A stretch of DNA of 64,000 nt from Sulfitobacter noctilucicola (GCF_000622385.1 NZ_JASD01000008.1:2356001-2420000), one strand, 5' to 3'; counted from the first letter of the stretch, positions 9,056 through 17,679 are shown. Notes: generated from the letters alone by a model not told the origin. Program-made: numbers and translations.

Positions 9056-10041
9056 CGGTGTCTGATCCTTTGCTAGATGTGCGTGACCTGCGCACCTATT
9101 TCCACACGTTTTCCGGCACGGTAAAGGCCGTCAACGGCGTCAGCTTTTCGGTTGGCAAGGGCGAGGTGATGGGCCTTGTGGGCGAAAGCGGCGGCGGCAA
9201 ATCTGTCGTCGGCTTTTCCATCCTTGGCCTGATCGACAGCCCCGGAAAAATCGAAGGCGGGGAAATCCTTCTTGAGGGGGAAAACCTGGTTCAGGCTGGC
9301 GAAGACCGGCTGCGCCAGATACGCGGGCGCGACATTGCCATGGTGTTTCAGGATCCCATGACATCATTGAACCCGTTGCACACGGTCGGACGGCAAATGG
9401 ATGAAATGCTGTGCCTGCACACTGATCTGGATGCAGCAGCACGCAAACAGGCCTGTATTGATATGCTTGAAAGTGTCGGCATCAGCCGTGCAGCAGAGCG
9501 GCTGGGTGCCTATCCCCACCAGTTTTCCGGCGGCATGCGCCAACGCGTCGTGATTGCGATTGCGATGCTGGCGCGGCCCCAGTTGATCATCGCGGATGAA
9601 CCGACAACGGCCTTGGACGTCACAATCCAGAGCCAGATACTCAAGCTGATGCGCGCGCAGATTGCGGAAAAAGGCGCATCCATGATCCTGATCACGCATG
9701 ATCTGGCTGTGGTGTCGGAAATGGCCGATCACATCACTGTCCTTTATTGCGGAAAAGTCGTCGAGCGCGGCCGAACGCGCGATCTGATCTCTTCGCCTGC
9801 GCATCCCTATACGCGTGGGTTGATCGACAGTATCCCCGATCCGCTGAACCGTCATGCGCGTTTAAAACAAATTCCCGGCTCAGTGCCGGATATCCGCAAG
9901 CTGCCGAAAGGATGCAATTTTCAGGATCGCTGCCCCCGTGCGCAGGCCCTCTGTGCCCAGCAAGAGCCGGTGTTGCAGCCTCAACATACCTCGCTGGAGG
10001 CGGCCTGCCACTTTCCACTGGCACCGGGAGAAAGCGCATGA
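9052..10041 (+). CDS. ABC transporter ATPase, DppD/OppD type
   Basis: 329 residues. Walker A is GESGGGKSV, the Q-loop follows in MVFQDPMTSLNPLHTVG, the signature is FSGGMRQRV, Walker B is LIIADEPTTALDV and the switch His is in LITHDLAVV. The C-terminal region carries the oligo_HPN extension with four cysteines (CNFQDRCPRAQALC, and a later C), a proposed Fe-S or Zn site in this subfamily. Walker A has GGGKSV instead of the more common GSGKSV. It starts inside the stop of the permease gene and its own stop overlaps the next start. Confidence 0.93.
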   Translation: MTVSDPLLDVRDLRTYFHTFSGTVKAVNGVSFSVGKGEVMGLVGESGGGKSVVGFSILGLIDSPGKIEGGEILLEGENLVQAGEDRLRQIRGRDIAMVFQDPMTSLNPLHTVGRQMDEMLCLHTDLDAAARKQACIDMLESVGISRAAERLGAYPHQFSGGMRQRVVIAIAMLARPQLIIADEPTTALDVTIQSQILKLMRAQIAEKGASMILITHDLAVVSEMADHITVLYCGKVVERGRTRDLISSPAHPYTRGLIDSIPDPLNRHARLKQIPGSVPDIRKLPKGCNFQDRCPRAQALCAQQEPVLQPQHTSLEAACHFPLAPGESA

Positions 10042-11072
10042 ATGATATGACACCCATGCTCGACGTGCGTGACCTTGAGATGCACTTTCCCATCGGGGGC
10101 GGCGTGTTGGACCGCCTTCGATTAAGCGCCAAAGGCATCCGCATTGACCGGCCCGTCGTGCATGCGGTGAACGGTGTCAGCTTCAAGATCGCGCGCGGCG
10201 AGATCATGGCGCTGGTCGGCGAAAGCGGCTGTGGCAAGTCTACGGTCGCGAAAACAATCGCGCGCATTTACAAACCAACGGGCGGCACCGTGCATGTCGA
10301 TGGCGAGGATATCGCCCAGCACGGGTTTTCGGAAATGTTGCCCGTAAGGGCCAAGATGCAGATGATTTTTCAAGACCCCTTTGCCTCTCTTAACCCGCGC
10401 CAGAGGGTGCGCGACATTGTGGCGGAACCGCTGTTGGAGCAGACCAAGTCGGCGGCTGAACGCAAGGGCGTCGCGGGAAAAACCGAAGCGCTTTTGGCCA
10501 AAGTCGGTTTGAACGCGGAACATGCAGGGCGTTACCCGCACCAGTTTTCCGGCGGCCAACGCCAACGCATCGGCATCGCGCGCGCCTTGTCGGTGACGCC
10601 GGGGCTTATCATCGCGGATGAACCTGTCTCTGCGTTGGACGTGTCGATTCAGGCGCAAATTCTGAATCTGATGATGGATCTGCGGGATGAATTCGGTCTG
10701 GCCTATCTGTTCATCAGCCATGACTTGTCCGTCGTGAACCACATCGCGGATCGGGTCGGGGTCATGTACCTTGGTTTCATGGTCGAAAACGCGCCGCGCG
10801 ATGCGCTGTTCGCCAAGCCGCGCCATCCCTATACGCGTGCACTCCTGTCAGCAGCACCAAGCATCAAGGAAAAGCGCGAAGTCGAAGAAATTTCGCTGAG
10901 CGGCGAGGTGCCATCCGCACTGGAACTGCCCTCCGGGTGCTGCTTTCGCACCCGCTGCCCCTTTGCGTGGGACCGCTGCGCCAAAGAGCGGCCAGTGTTG
11001 CAAGATGTCGGCAATGACCAGACGGTGGCCTGCCATTTGGTCGATGAACCGGCAAGGGACGTACTGACATGA
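10038..11072 (+). CDS. ABC transporter ATPase, DppF/OppF type
   Basis: 344 residues. Walker A GESGCGKST, Q-loop in MIFQDPFASLNPRQRV, signature FSGGQRQRIGIARAL, Walker B LIIADEPVSALDV, H-loop FISHDLSVV, and an oligo_HPN tail with CCFRTRCPFAWDRC. It pairs with the DppD-type ATPase as a heterodimer under the two permeases. The start was set at the ATG at 10038, which overlaps the previous stop as ATGA; a much longer open frame upstream is only the shadow of the neighbouring gene. The insertion DRLRLSAKGIRIDR before VVHAVNGVSF is typical of DppF proteins that have an extended N-terminus. Confidence 0.92.
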   Translation: MNDMTPMLDVRDLEMHFPIGGGVLDRLRLSAKGIRIDRPVVHAVNGVSFKIARGEIMALVGESGCGKSTVAKTIARIYKPTGGTVHVDGEDIAQHGFSEMLPVRAKMQMIFQDPFASLNPRQRVRDIVAEPLLEQTKSAAERKGVAGKTEALLAKVGLNAEHAGRYPHQFSGGQRQRIGIARALSVTPGLIIADEPVSALDVSIQAQILNLMMDLRDEFGLAYLFISHDLSVVNHIADRVGVMYLGFMVENAPRDALFAKPRHPYTRALLSAAPSIKEKREVEEISLSGEVPSALELPSGCCFRTRCPFAWDRCAKERPVLQDVGNDQTVACHLVDEPARDVLT

Positions 11073-12508
11073 TCATTGCGCAACCGCGGCTTGGCCTGCA
11101 CGACCCTCATGATTGCACGGATGCGACGGATGAGCTGACGATCCTGCACGCGGTATATGACACGCTTGTGCGCCGCGTCGGTCAGGACTTTGTGCCCCAT
11201 CTTGCGCAAAGTTGGGAGGTTTCGACCGATGCGCGTCAATGGACATTCCATTTACAGCCGGATGTCGCGTTCCACGACGGGTCTCCCTGCGACGCAGATG
11301 CGGTTGCGGCCTGTCTGGTTCGGATGGCCCGCGAGGACAAGGGGTACACACTGGGCGCACCTGCAGTCTGGCGGCAGTTCCTTGGCGGTGCGCAGATTGA
11401 GGTGCTGGACGGAGTAACGCTGACGGTCACGCTGGCAAAACCGATGGCGGACCTGCTTGATGTGCTCGAACAGGGGTTCATTGTCGCCCCGTCCGCGTTT
11501 GCCGCTTTGGATGCCAATGACTACGACGTGCAAATCGGATCGGGCCCTTATCGGTTAAACAAGGTTTCCAAAACCCGCATCACTGCAGAGCGTATCGATG
11601 ATCATTTCGCAGGTTCTCCTGCAAACGCTGGCGTCACATGGCAATTAGAGGTCGATCCGCAAAAGCGTCTCGATCTGTTGCAGCAGGGTGAGGTGCAAGC
11701 GGCCATTGGCCTTGATTTCGAAAAATCACGGTGCCTTGGCACCATGCGCCACGTCTTCTTGTCACCTGTCGCAATCATCTATTTGCTGAACGCGGCCCGT
11801 GGTCCTTTGGCAGATGCGGATGTCCGTCTGGCGCTTAGCCTTGCTGTCGACCGGGAGGCTTTGATTGCCACCGTCATGCAGGGTGCTGCACGCCCCTTGG
11901 GCGGTTTCGTCAGCCCGAACCATTTCGGTGCGGGGCAGGGCGATGGCATGAGGATGGACCGTGCCCGCGCCAAGACCCTGTTGGCGGCTGCAGGATATGC
12001 GGATGGCCTGACCCTGCTAGTTGATTGTCCCACACGTCTACCAGACGAAGCGGAGCGCCTGACGGCGGCGCTTGGCGAACAATTGGCGCAGGTCGGGATC
12101 AAACTGGAGGTGTTTATTCACCCCGAAAGGGAGGAATATGCGCATATGGTGCGGCGCAAGGAAATCCGCGATCTATGTGTTTTCGATTCCAGCCCGATGA
12201 GCACATACCGCGTGCTTTTCGAAAAAATCGATTCACGTGTGGCAGGGTCATGGTGGCAGGGCTACGCGAACCCCAAGGTCGAAGCGCTGATTGATGAGGG
12301 GCGCGTAAAAACTGACCGCCGCGCACGGGCCGATATCTGGCGCAAGGCCTATGCCCTTCTGCAAGAAGACCCCGCATGGCTGACGCTTTATAATCCCTTG
12401 CGCGTGATTGGTCTGGCGGGAAACCACCCCGCGTTCGAGATGCCCGCCGACGGCGTGATCGATGTGGCGCGACTTCCCGATCTGAGCGAGGTGCGCGATG
12501 CAGGTTGA
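11069..12508 (+). CDS. SBP_bac_5-fold protein lacking a signal peptide
   Basis: 479 residues with the complete family 5 solute-binding fold: HAVYDTLVRRVGQDFVPHLAQSWEV, then FHLQPDVAFHDGSP, YRLNKV, and VRLALSLAVDREALI. Unlike the binding protein at 5568-7127 it has no signal peptide: the chain starts right at the mature-domain strand (MIIAQPRLGLHDPHD). The start codon is fixed by ATGA overlap with the DppF-type stop, and no room exists for a leader. Its stop overlaps the next gene by 11 bases. It would therefore stay in the cytoplasm, where it might act as an intracellular ligand sensor or chaperone, or it may be non-functional for transport. Export by an unrecognised leader cannot be excluded. 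Confidence 0.8.
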   Translation: MIIAQPRLGLHDPHDCTDATDELTILHAVYDTLVRRVGQDFVPHLAQSWEVSTDARQWTFHLQPDVAFHDGSPCDADAVAACLVRMAREDKGYTLGAPAVWRQFLGGAQIEVLDGVTLTVTLAKPMADLLDVLEQGFIVAPSAFAALDANDYDVQIGSGPYRLNKVSKTRITAERIDDHFAGSPANAGVTWQLEVDPQKRLDLLQQGEVQAAIGLDFEKSRCLGTMRHVFLSPVAIIYLLNAARGPLADADVRLALSLAVDREALIATVMQGAARPLGGFVSPNHFGAGQGDGMRMDRARAKTLLAAAGYADGLTLLVDCPTRLPDEAERLTAALGEQLAQVGIKLEVFIHPEREEYAHMVRRKEIRDLCVFDSSPMSTYRVLFEKIDSRVAGSWWQGYANPKVEALIDEGRVKTDRRARADIWRKAYALLQEDPAWLTLYNPLRVIGLAGNHPAFEMPADGVIDVARLPDLSEVRDAG

Positions 12509-13925
12509 TACACTTTTGACCGGCGGCACGGTCGTCACCATGGACCCGCAGCGCCGCATGATCGACGCGGGCGCTGTCGCTGTCGCGGCGGGCAAGATCG
12601 TTGCAATCGGAACGGCGCTTGAGATTGGCGCGCAGGTTCAGGCCGCAGAGGTCATAGATTGCGCGGACAAGATCATCATACCGGGATTGATCGATGTCCA
12701 TGCCCATGCGGGGCACGGATTGATCAAATCAATCGGTATGCATGGGGGTGACCGGTGGGAAGACATCTGCGGCGAGGTTTATACGCAAGCCTCACCGCCG
12801 GAATTCTGGTACGCCGAAGCACGCCTGGCCGCGTTGGAGCGGTTGCGTTTTGGCGTGACGACGGGTGTTTCGCTATTGGGCGGCGGCGATACCATCATGC
12901 GCACTGACGATCCGGCTTATGCCGCCGCGCATTGTCGCGGTGTGGTGGAGGTGGGCACCCGCAGCATGGTGGCCGTTGGCCCCACGCGAGCACCGCATCC
13001 GCGGCCCTATGCCGATTGGGAAACGGGTGAGCAGCGCCATTATGAGGTGAGTTTTGAGCAGCAGATGCAAACCTCTCGCGAGATTGTGCAAGCCTGGCAT
13101 GACACCCACGAGGGCCGCATCCAGATTGCGATGCTCTATCCCGTGTTGCGTGATGAGCACGAGGAAGAGATGCCGCCCGCCGATTATGCCACCGCCTGTG
13201 AGCAGGCGCAGCTTGTGCGCGCTTATGCCCGCGAACGGGGGCTGGTTTTCACCCAGGACGGACATTGGCGCGGCTCCATACGGCGGGCAGAAAAGCTTGG
13301 CCTTTTGGGTGCGGAAACGCTGCTGTCGCATTGTATTGATCTTCACGAGGATGAAATTCATCTGGTCGCGGCAAGTGATACTAAAATTGCGCATAATCCT
13401 TCGGCGAATGCGTCAATCATGGGCCGCTGTCCGGCGATCGAGCTGATGGCGGCAGGGGCGACTGTTGCGCTGGGGTCTGATGCAACTGCGCCAGACCGCT
13501 CGGGTGATATGTTGCGCCATATGCAGCAGGCAATGCATTATCACCGTACCCATTTTCGGGACGCATCGGTTCTGGCCATCGGCAAGGCGTTGGAAATGTG
13601 TACCATTGCAGCGGCACGCGCGCTTGGGTTGGACAGCCGAATTGGCTCGGTTGAGGTGGGTAAGCAGGCCGATCTCACGGTGGTGGATTTGCGGCGCGCA
13701 CATCTTTTTCCGCCCAATATGCCGGTGCACCGGCTGGTTTGTTTCGCCAACGGCAATGACGTCGATACCGTTCTTGTCGGCGGAGAGGTTGTCCTTCGCG
13801 ATGGACAGGCGACACGTGTAGATGAGGCCGCAATTCTGGAGGACGCCCGTGTGCAGGCCGCGCAAATGATTGCACGTATCGGCGGGCAGGGCGACCTGGA
13901 ACTGCCATCGGATTTCTGGGGATAG
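12498..13925 (+). CDS. Amidohydrolase, ATZ/TRZ (guanine/SAH deaminase-like) subfamily
   Basis: 475 residues. N-terminal small beta domain (LLTGGTVVTMDPQRRMIDAG) followed by the TIM barrel with the HxH metal pair in IPGLIDVHAHAGHG, a later His in LLSHCIDL, HNPSANA, and the catalytic Asp in ALGSDATAP; the C-terminus again has the beta domain (GKQADLTVVDLRRAH, DTVLVGGEVV). The region around DGHWRG occupies the place where many relatives have the HxxE element. Relatives hydrolyse C-N bonds in purines, triazines and cyclic amides. In this operon it could cleave the carbamoyl or imide product of the hydantoinase, which would replace the missing carbamoylase; that is inference. Confidence 0.85.
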   Translation: MQVDTLLTGGTVVTMDPQRRMIDAGAVAVAAGKIVAIGTALEIGAQVQAAEVIDCADKIIIPGLIDVHAHAGHGLIKSIGMHGGDRWEDICGEVYTQASPPEFWYAEARLAALERLRFGVTTGVSLLGGGDTIMRTDDPAYAAAHCRGVVEVGTRSMVAVGPTRAPHPRPYADWETGEQRHYEVSFEQQMQTSREIVQAWHDTHEGRIQIAMLYPVLRDEHEEEMPPADYATACEQAQLVRAYARERGLVFTQDGHWRGSIRRAEKLGLLGAETLLSHCIDLHEDEIHLVAASDTKIAHNPSANASIMGRCPAIELMAAGATVALGSDATAPDRSGDMLRHMQQAMHYHRTHFRDASVLAIGKALEMCTIAAARALGLDSRIGSVEVGKQADLTVVDLRRAHLFPPNMPVHRLVCFANGNDVDTVLVGGEVVLRDGQATRVDEAAILEDARVQAAQMIARIGGQGDLELPSDFWG

Positions 13926-13938
13926 GTAGGACGAATAA

Positions 13939-14610
13939 ATGACGATTTATGTGATAAACCCCAACAGCAGCCAGCATGTGACCGATGGCATTGACCGCGC
14001 GGTCGATCCGATGCGCGCCGCCAGTCCGGTTCCGATTGCTGCGCGCACGCTGGCCGAAGGACCGCCGGGTATCGAAAGTCAGGCGCATGTGGATGGGGTG
14101 GTTGCCCCGCTATTGACCCATTGTGCCGCACTGGAAGAGGACGCAAGCGCCTTTGTAATTGCGTGCTACTCCGACCCCGGTTTGGCAGCCGTGCGCGAAC
14201 AATCCGCACGCCCCGTTGTTGGCATCGCCGAAGCATCCATACTGACCGCAATGACCATGGGGCAGCGGTTTGGGATCATCTCGATCCTTTCCAAGAGCAT
14301 TCCGCGGCATATGCGCTACGTCGGCGCGATGGGGGTGATGGACCGTTTGGCCGCCGACATGCCGCTGGAACTGGGTGTGTTGGAACTGGCGGATGAAAAC
14401 CGGACCTTTGAGCGTCTCAAAGACGTGGGCACGCGATTGCGCGACACTGCGATGGCAGACGTTTTGATACTGGGCTGCGCGGGCATGACGGCCTTTCGCA
14501 CAGATCTCGAAAATTACCTTGGCTTGCCTGTGGTCGAACCCTGTCAGGCGGCGGTCGCTATGGCAATCGGCCGCGTGGCATTACAAAAGACTCGATTGGA
14601 AAAAGCATGA
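13939..14610 (+). CDS. hyuE: Hydantoin racemase / Asp-Glu racemase family
   Basis: 223 residues, typical of hydantoin racemases. The N-terminus IYVINPNSS and the two catalytic cysteines, Cys76 in VIACYSDPGL and Cys180 in ILGCAGM, match the positions known for HyuE enzymes, which interconvert D- and L-5-substituted hydantoins by proton exchange at C5. This makes the pathway able to use both enantiomers. The start ATG at 13939 lies 13 bases after the amidohydrolase stop behind GTAGGACG. Its end overlaps the next gene (ATGA). An allantoin racemase-like role is the main alternative. Confidence 0.87.
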   Translation: MTIYVINPNSSQHVTDGIDRAVDPMRAASPVPIAARTLAEGPPGIESQAHVDGVVAPLLTHCAALEEDASAFVIACYSDPGLAAVREQSARPVVGIAEASILTAMTMGQRFGIISILSKSIPRHMRYVGAMGVMDRLAADMPLELGVLELADENRTFERLKDVGTRLRDTAMADVLILGCAGMTAFRTDLENYLGLPVVEPCQAAVAMAIGRVALQKTRLEKA

Positions 14611-15530
14611 CACAACTGACTACTGACGCGCGGGGCGTTTTCGTGATTGCGGTCACGCCGTTTCATCCGGATGGCCGGATCGACATGGAAAGCTGTGACC
14701 GGATGGTCGATTTCTATCTGGACGCGGGCGCGACCGGACTGACGGTTCTTGGCATGATGGGCGAGGCACCCAAGCTGACGGTAGAGGAATCACGCGATGT
14801 GGTGGCCCGCATCCTGAAAAGGGTGGCGAACCGCGTGCCAGTGGTTGTTGGCGTGTCCGCCCCCGGCTTCGCACAGATCGATGCGCTGACGCGGATGGTG
14901 ATGGATCTGGGTGCCGCTGGTGTAATGGTTGCCCCGCCGGGCAGCCTGCGCACGGACGATCAAATTGTGAATTATTACACGCAAGTGGCCGAATTGATTG
15001 GCGATGTGCCGTTTGTCTTGCAGGATTTTCCGCTGGCAACCGGTGTGCAAATGTCGTCGGGCGTGATTGCACGCATTGTGAATGATTTGCCGTCCTGTGT
15101 CTGTCTGAAACACGAAGACTGGCCGGGCTTGGAAAAGATCAGCTTCTTGCGCCGCGACGGTGTGCTGAACAAGCGTATTTCTATCTTGTGCGGCAACGGC
15201 GGGCTTTTCCTGCCGGAAGAAATGGATCGCGGGGCCGACGGTGCAATGACCGGATTTGCTTATCCCGAAATGATGGTCACGGTTGTGGACCATTACGCCC
15301 GCGGCGAGGCCGAACGGGGCCGTGATCTGTTTGATGCATACCTGCCATTGGCGCGGTTTGAACAGCAGCCGGGGATGGGGCTTGCGATCCGCAAATACAC
15401 GCTCGCGCAGCGCGGCATCATTGCGCATGACGCGCTGCGCAAACCGGGTGCGGCGTTGTCGGAAGCGAGCCGCCGAGAGGTTGATCAGTTGATCACACGA
15501 CAAGAACAAAGACTGAAGGAATTGAACTGA
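14607..15530 (+). CDS. DapA-family (dihydrodipicolinate synthase/N-acetylneuraminate lyase) aldolase or dehydratase
   Basis: 307 residues, a class I TIM-barrel lyase. The Schiff-base lysine is Lys168 in CLKHED and the substrate carboxylate loop is GMMGEAPKLT (around 49-58, in place of GTTGE). The conserved Tyr of the LYNVP motif, which shuttles protons in DapA and NanA, is absent: the corresponding stretch reads LQDFPLATG (138-146). It is thus not a true DapA; it probably cleaves, condenses or dehydrates a pyruvate-type keto acid released by the upstream amidases. It overlaps both neighbours (ATGA upstream; one base downstream), so it belongs to the operon. Confidence 0.85.
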   Translation: MTQLTTDARGVFVIAVTPFHPDGRIDMESCDRMVDFYLDAGATGLTVLGMMGEAPKLTVEESRDVVARILKRVANRVPVVVGVSAPGFAQIDALTRMVMDLGAAGVMVAPPGSLRTDDQIVNYYTQVAELIGDVPFVLQDFPLATGVQMSSGVIARIVNDLPSCVCLKHEDWPGLEKISFLRRDGVLNKRISILCGNGGLFLPEEMDRGADGAMTGFAYPEMMVTVVDHYARGEAERGRDLFDAYLPLARFEQQPGMGLAIRKYTLAQRGIIAHDALRKPGAALSEASRREVDQLITRQEQRLKELN

Positions 15531-16300
15531 TGGATCTGGAACTGAACGGCAAACGCGCACTGGTGCTGGGCGCCAGCCGTGGCATTGGCATGGCGATTGC
15601 GAAATCCTTGGCCGGCGAGGGGGCAGTTGTTTTCGCGGCGGCCCGAAGCGTCGATAAGATCGAAAGCTGGGCAGAGGGTATGAGTAATGTAACCCCGATC
15701 AAGCTGGATCTGTCGGACATCGACGCGGTGGATGCGGTGGTTGACGGGCTGATGGCAGAGGGCGGCGTGGACATCGTGGTCAACAACGGTGGGGGACCGC
15801 CCCCCGGTGCCGCACAGACCACAGAACGAACTGCGTGGATTGCCAATTTCGAAGCAATGGCCGCGAACCTGTTCCACCTGACGACACGCCTGTTGCCAGC
15901 GATGAAAACGCGCGGCTGGGGACGGGTGATCACGGTCACTTCCTCGGGTGTCGAACAGCCGATCCCGAACCTCGCGCTGTCGAATGGCATCCGCTCTGCG
16001 GTGGTGGGGTGGTCCAAAACGCTGGCGGGCGAAGTGGCTGCTGACGGGATCACGGTGAACGTGGTGATGCCGGGGCGTATCCACACGCAGCGCGTGGACG
16101 AACTGGATGCAGCGGCAGCGAAACGAACACAAAAAGATGTGACGGAAATTGCTGCAAATTCGCGCGCAGGAATTCCTGTTGGTCGATACGGCAAGCCTGA
16201 AGAGTTCGCTGATGTCGTAACATTCCTTGCATCCGCTCGGGCTGCCTATGTCACCGGCTCGCGCATTCGCATCGATGGTGGCGCGATCAAGTCGATCTAA
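15530..16300 (+). CDS. Short-chain dehydrogenase/reductase
   Basis: 256 residues. Cofactor motif LGASRGIG near the N-terminus, structural NNGGG in place of the usual NNAG, and a C-terminal SDR end SRIRIDGGAIKSI. The catalytic tetrad is unusual: after the Ser of TVTSSGVEQP the usual YxxxK is replaced by a sequence without Tyr (PIPNLALSNGIRSAVVGWSKTL), a pattern also found in a branch of SDRs with NNGGGPP near residue 85. It is the last gene of the operon and presumably oxidises or reduces the product of the DapA-type lyase. A hairpin follows 20 bases after the stop. Confidence 0.85.
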   Translation: MDLELNGKRALVLGASRGIGMAIAKSLAGEGAVVFAAARSVDKIESWAEGMSNVTPIKLDLSDIDAVDAVVDGLMAEGGVDIVVNNGGGPPPGAAQTTERTAWIANFEAMAANLFHLTTRLLPAMKTRGWGRVITVTSSGVEQPIPNLALSNGIRSAVVGWSKTLAGEVAADGITVNVVMPGRIHTQRVDELDAAAAKRTQKDVTEIAANSRAGIPVGRYGKPEEFADVVTFLASARAAYVTGSRIRIDGGAIKSI

Positions 16301-16627
16301 GCGTCAAACTTTTTGAATTGGACGCGGCTTTTAGTGGTGCCGCGTCAGTTAAACGGCGTTGCAATGATATATGCTGGGCCGTTTACTCGCTCCTTACACC
16401 CCGCACATTCTCGGAAAAGTTGCCGAGGCTTGTGCATCAGTTGAGCAAGGTGACTGGTCCATACGTGTCGAGGAGATGGGTTGTCGGTTTGGGAACATCC
16501 TCCGAAGTGATGGACGATACTTGATACCGTGTTCGATAAGGTCTGCACGGCCCCTTTTACCCATGCGGTCGGCCAGATCACTCCGTCGCCAGCGATGAAA
16601 ATACCTTGCTGTTCGGGTGGTATATTT
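16301..16627. other. Operon end and IS-flanking spacer
   Basis: This 327-base stretch contains the hairpin at 16321-16346 and then sequence of unknown origin running to the IS3 end. A short plus frame at 16371-16598 has no family resemblance and no ribosome binding site. The region may be debris left by earlier insertions. Confidence 0.5.
16321..16346 (+). terminator. Hairpin at the end of the catabolic operon
   Basis: GACGCGGC (16321-16328) and GCCGCGTC (16339-16346) form a perfect 8-bp stem with a 10-base loop, 20 bases past the SDR stop codon. There is no strong U-run, so termination may be partial or Rho-assisted. Confidence 0.55.
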
Positions 16628-16645
16628 TGAGGTGCCCCTAATTTC

Positions 16646-17333
16646 CTAGTCGCCTGCCTCGTTAATTTTCTGCTGTTTTATTTCATAGTCAACCGGTGAC
16701 AGCATGCCATTGTTGGTGTGTTTGCGCGCCAGGTTATAAAACATCTCGATATATTCGAACACGTCCCGCCTTGCAGCGTCGCGTGTGAGGTAAGTCCGCC
16801 GCCTGATGCGCTCCCGTTTCAGGAGTTGGAAGAAGCTCTCTGCGACAGCGTTGTCATGACAGTTACCACGACGGCTCATGCTGGCGATCTGATTGTGTTT
16901 GCCGAGGAACGATTGCCACTCCCCGCCGGTATATTGGGAACCCTGGTCGGAATGAATGATGACCTTGTCCTTTGGCTTGCGCCGCCAAACCGCAGCAAGC
17001 AACGCCTGCAAAGCGAGATCTGTGGTCATTCGGGATTGCATTGACCATCCAACGACTCGCCTGGAGAACAGATCAATGATGACAGCCAAATACGACCAAC
17101 CTTCATGGGTTCTGATGTAGGTAATGTCAGTCACCCAAACCGTATCCGGCGCACTTACTTGAAACTGTCGGTCCAGGCCTGCTGGATGAGTTCAGTTTGA
17201 CGCGCATCTTCAAGCGCACGCGCACTTAGCGGTTCTTTAACCCATGCATAGAACCCACTGAAATGAACGCGAAGAACGCGGCACATCGAGCGGACAGAAA
17301 ACTCAGCACGGTGAGCCTCAATAAACGCGTACC
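16646..17333 (-). pseudogene. IS3 orfB (DDE transposase) with internal deletion and frameshift
   Basis: The upstream part (17333-17155) encodes the start of an orfB (RYAFIEAHRAEF ... LIQQAWTDS) and hits a stop at 17155-17157. The downstream part (17177-16646, other frame) resumes at DRQFQVSAPDTVWVTDITYI and contains the DDE residues: D in VTDITYI, D in IHSDQGSQY, E in NAVAESFF. Relatives of this transposase have roughly 70 residues between QQAW and the DRQF-type segment; these are missing. The junction (17165-17177) fits both parental contexts, which suggests a deletion between short direct repeats. The protein cannot be made. Confidence 0.85.
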
Positions 17334-17632
17334 TCACTGATACTCTCGCGCGAAGTACGCGGTCGCCTTTTTTAGGACGGTGCGCTCTTTCGTGACCCGT
17401 GCCAGTTCCCGCTTCAATCGCCTGATCTCGGCAGCCTGATCCGCGACCTCGGATCTGACACGTGCTGACTTCGCAAACTGCGCCTTCCATGTGTACAGCA
17501 ATTTCGTACTGATCCCCTAACGCTCAACCACTTCGCTGACCGCATAGCGGCGCTCAACAACCTGTGCCACAGCGTCCTGTTTGAACTCGTCTGTAAACCG
17601 TATTCCCTTACTCGTATCCTTCTCTCCTTGGA
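17334..17632 (-). pseudogene. IS3 orfA with nonsense codon
   Basis: The frame reads GIRFTDEFKQDAVAQVVER, then TAG at 17519-17517, then GISTKLLYTWKAQFAKS through KKATAYFAREYQ and a stop at 17334-17336. The stop replaces the Leu of the usual ERLGIS helix-turn-helix segment (TTG to TAG). The C-terminal leucine-zipper part (EIRRLKRELARVTKER) is intact. No credible in-frame ATG is seen at the 5' end. Confidence 0.8.
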
Positions 17633-17679
17633 CCCATAATTACCAAGCAAACCGTCTACAAATCTAGGGGACCTCAGAG

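Larger units (their letters stand above)
16628..17676 (-). mobile_element. Decayed IS3-family insertion sequence
   Basis: Imperfect terminal inverted repeats begin TGAGGTGCCCCTAA at 16628 and, on the other strand, TGAGGTCCCCTAG at 17676. The 1049-base length is about 200 bases short of a normal element of this type because of the deletion in orfB. Both reading frames are broken (see the two pseudogenes). No target-site duplication can be seen at the flanks. A fragment of another transposase abuts its right end. Confidence 0.85.

Noticed and set aside
16371..16598. Short plus-strand frame before the decayed IS3
   Set aside because: No ribosome binding site, no recognisable family and adjacent to IS debris; treated as non-coding.
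16618..16637. Target-site duplication flanking the decayed IS3
   Set aside because: The bases outside the two inverted repeats do not match.
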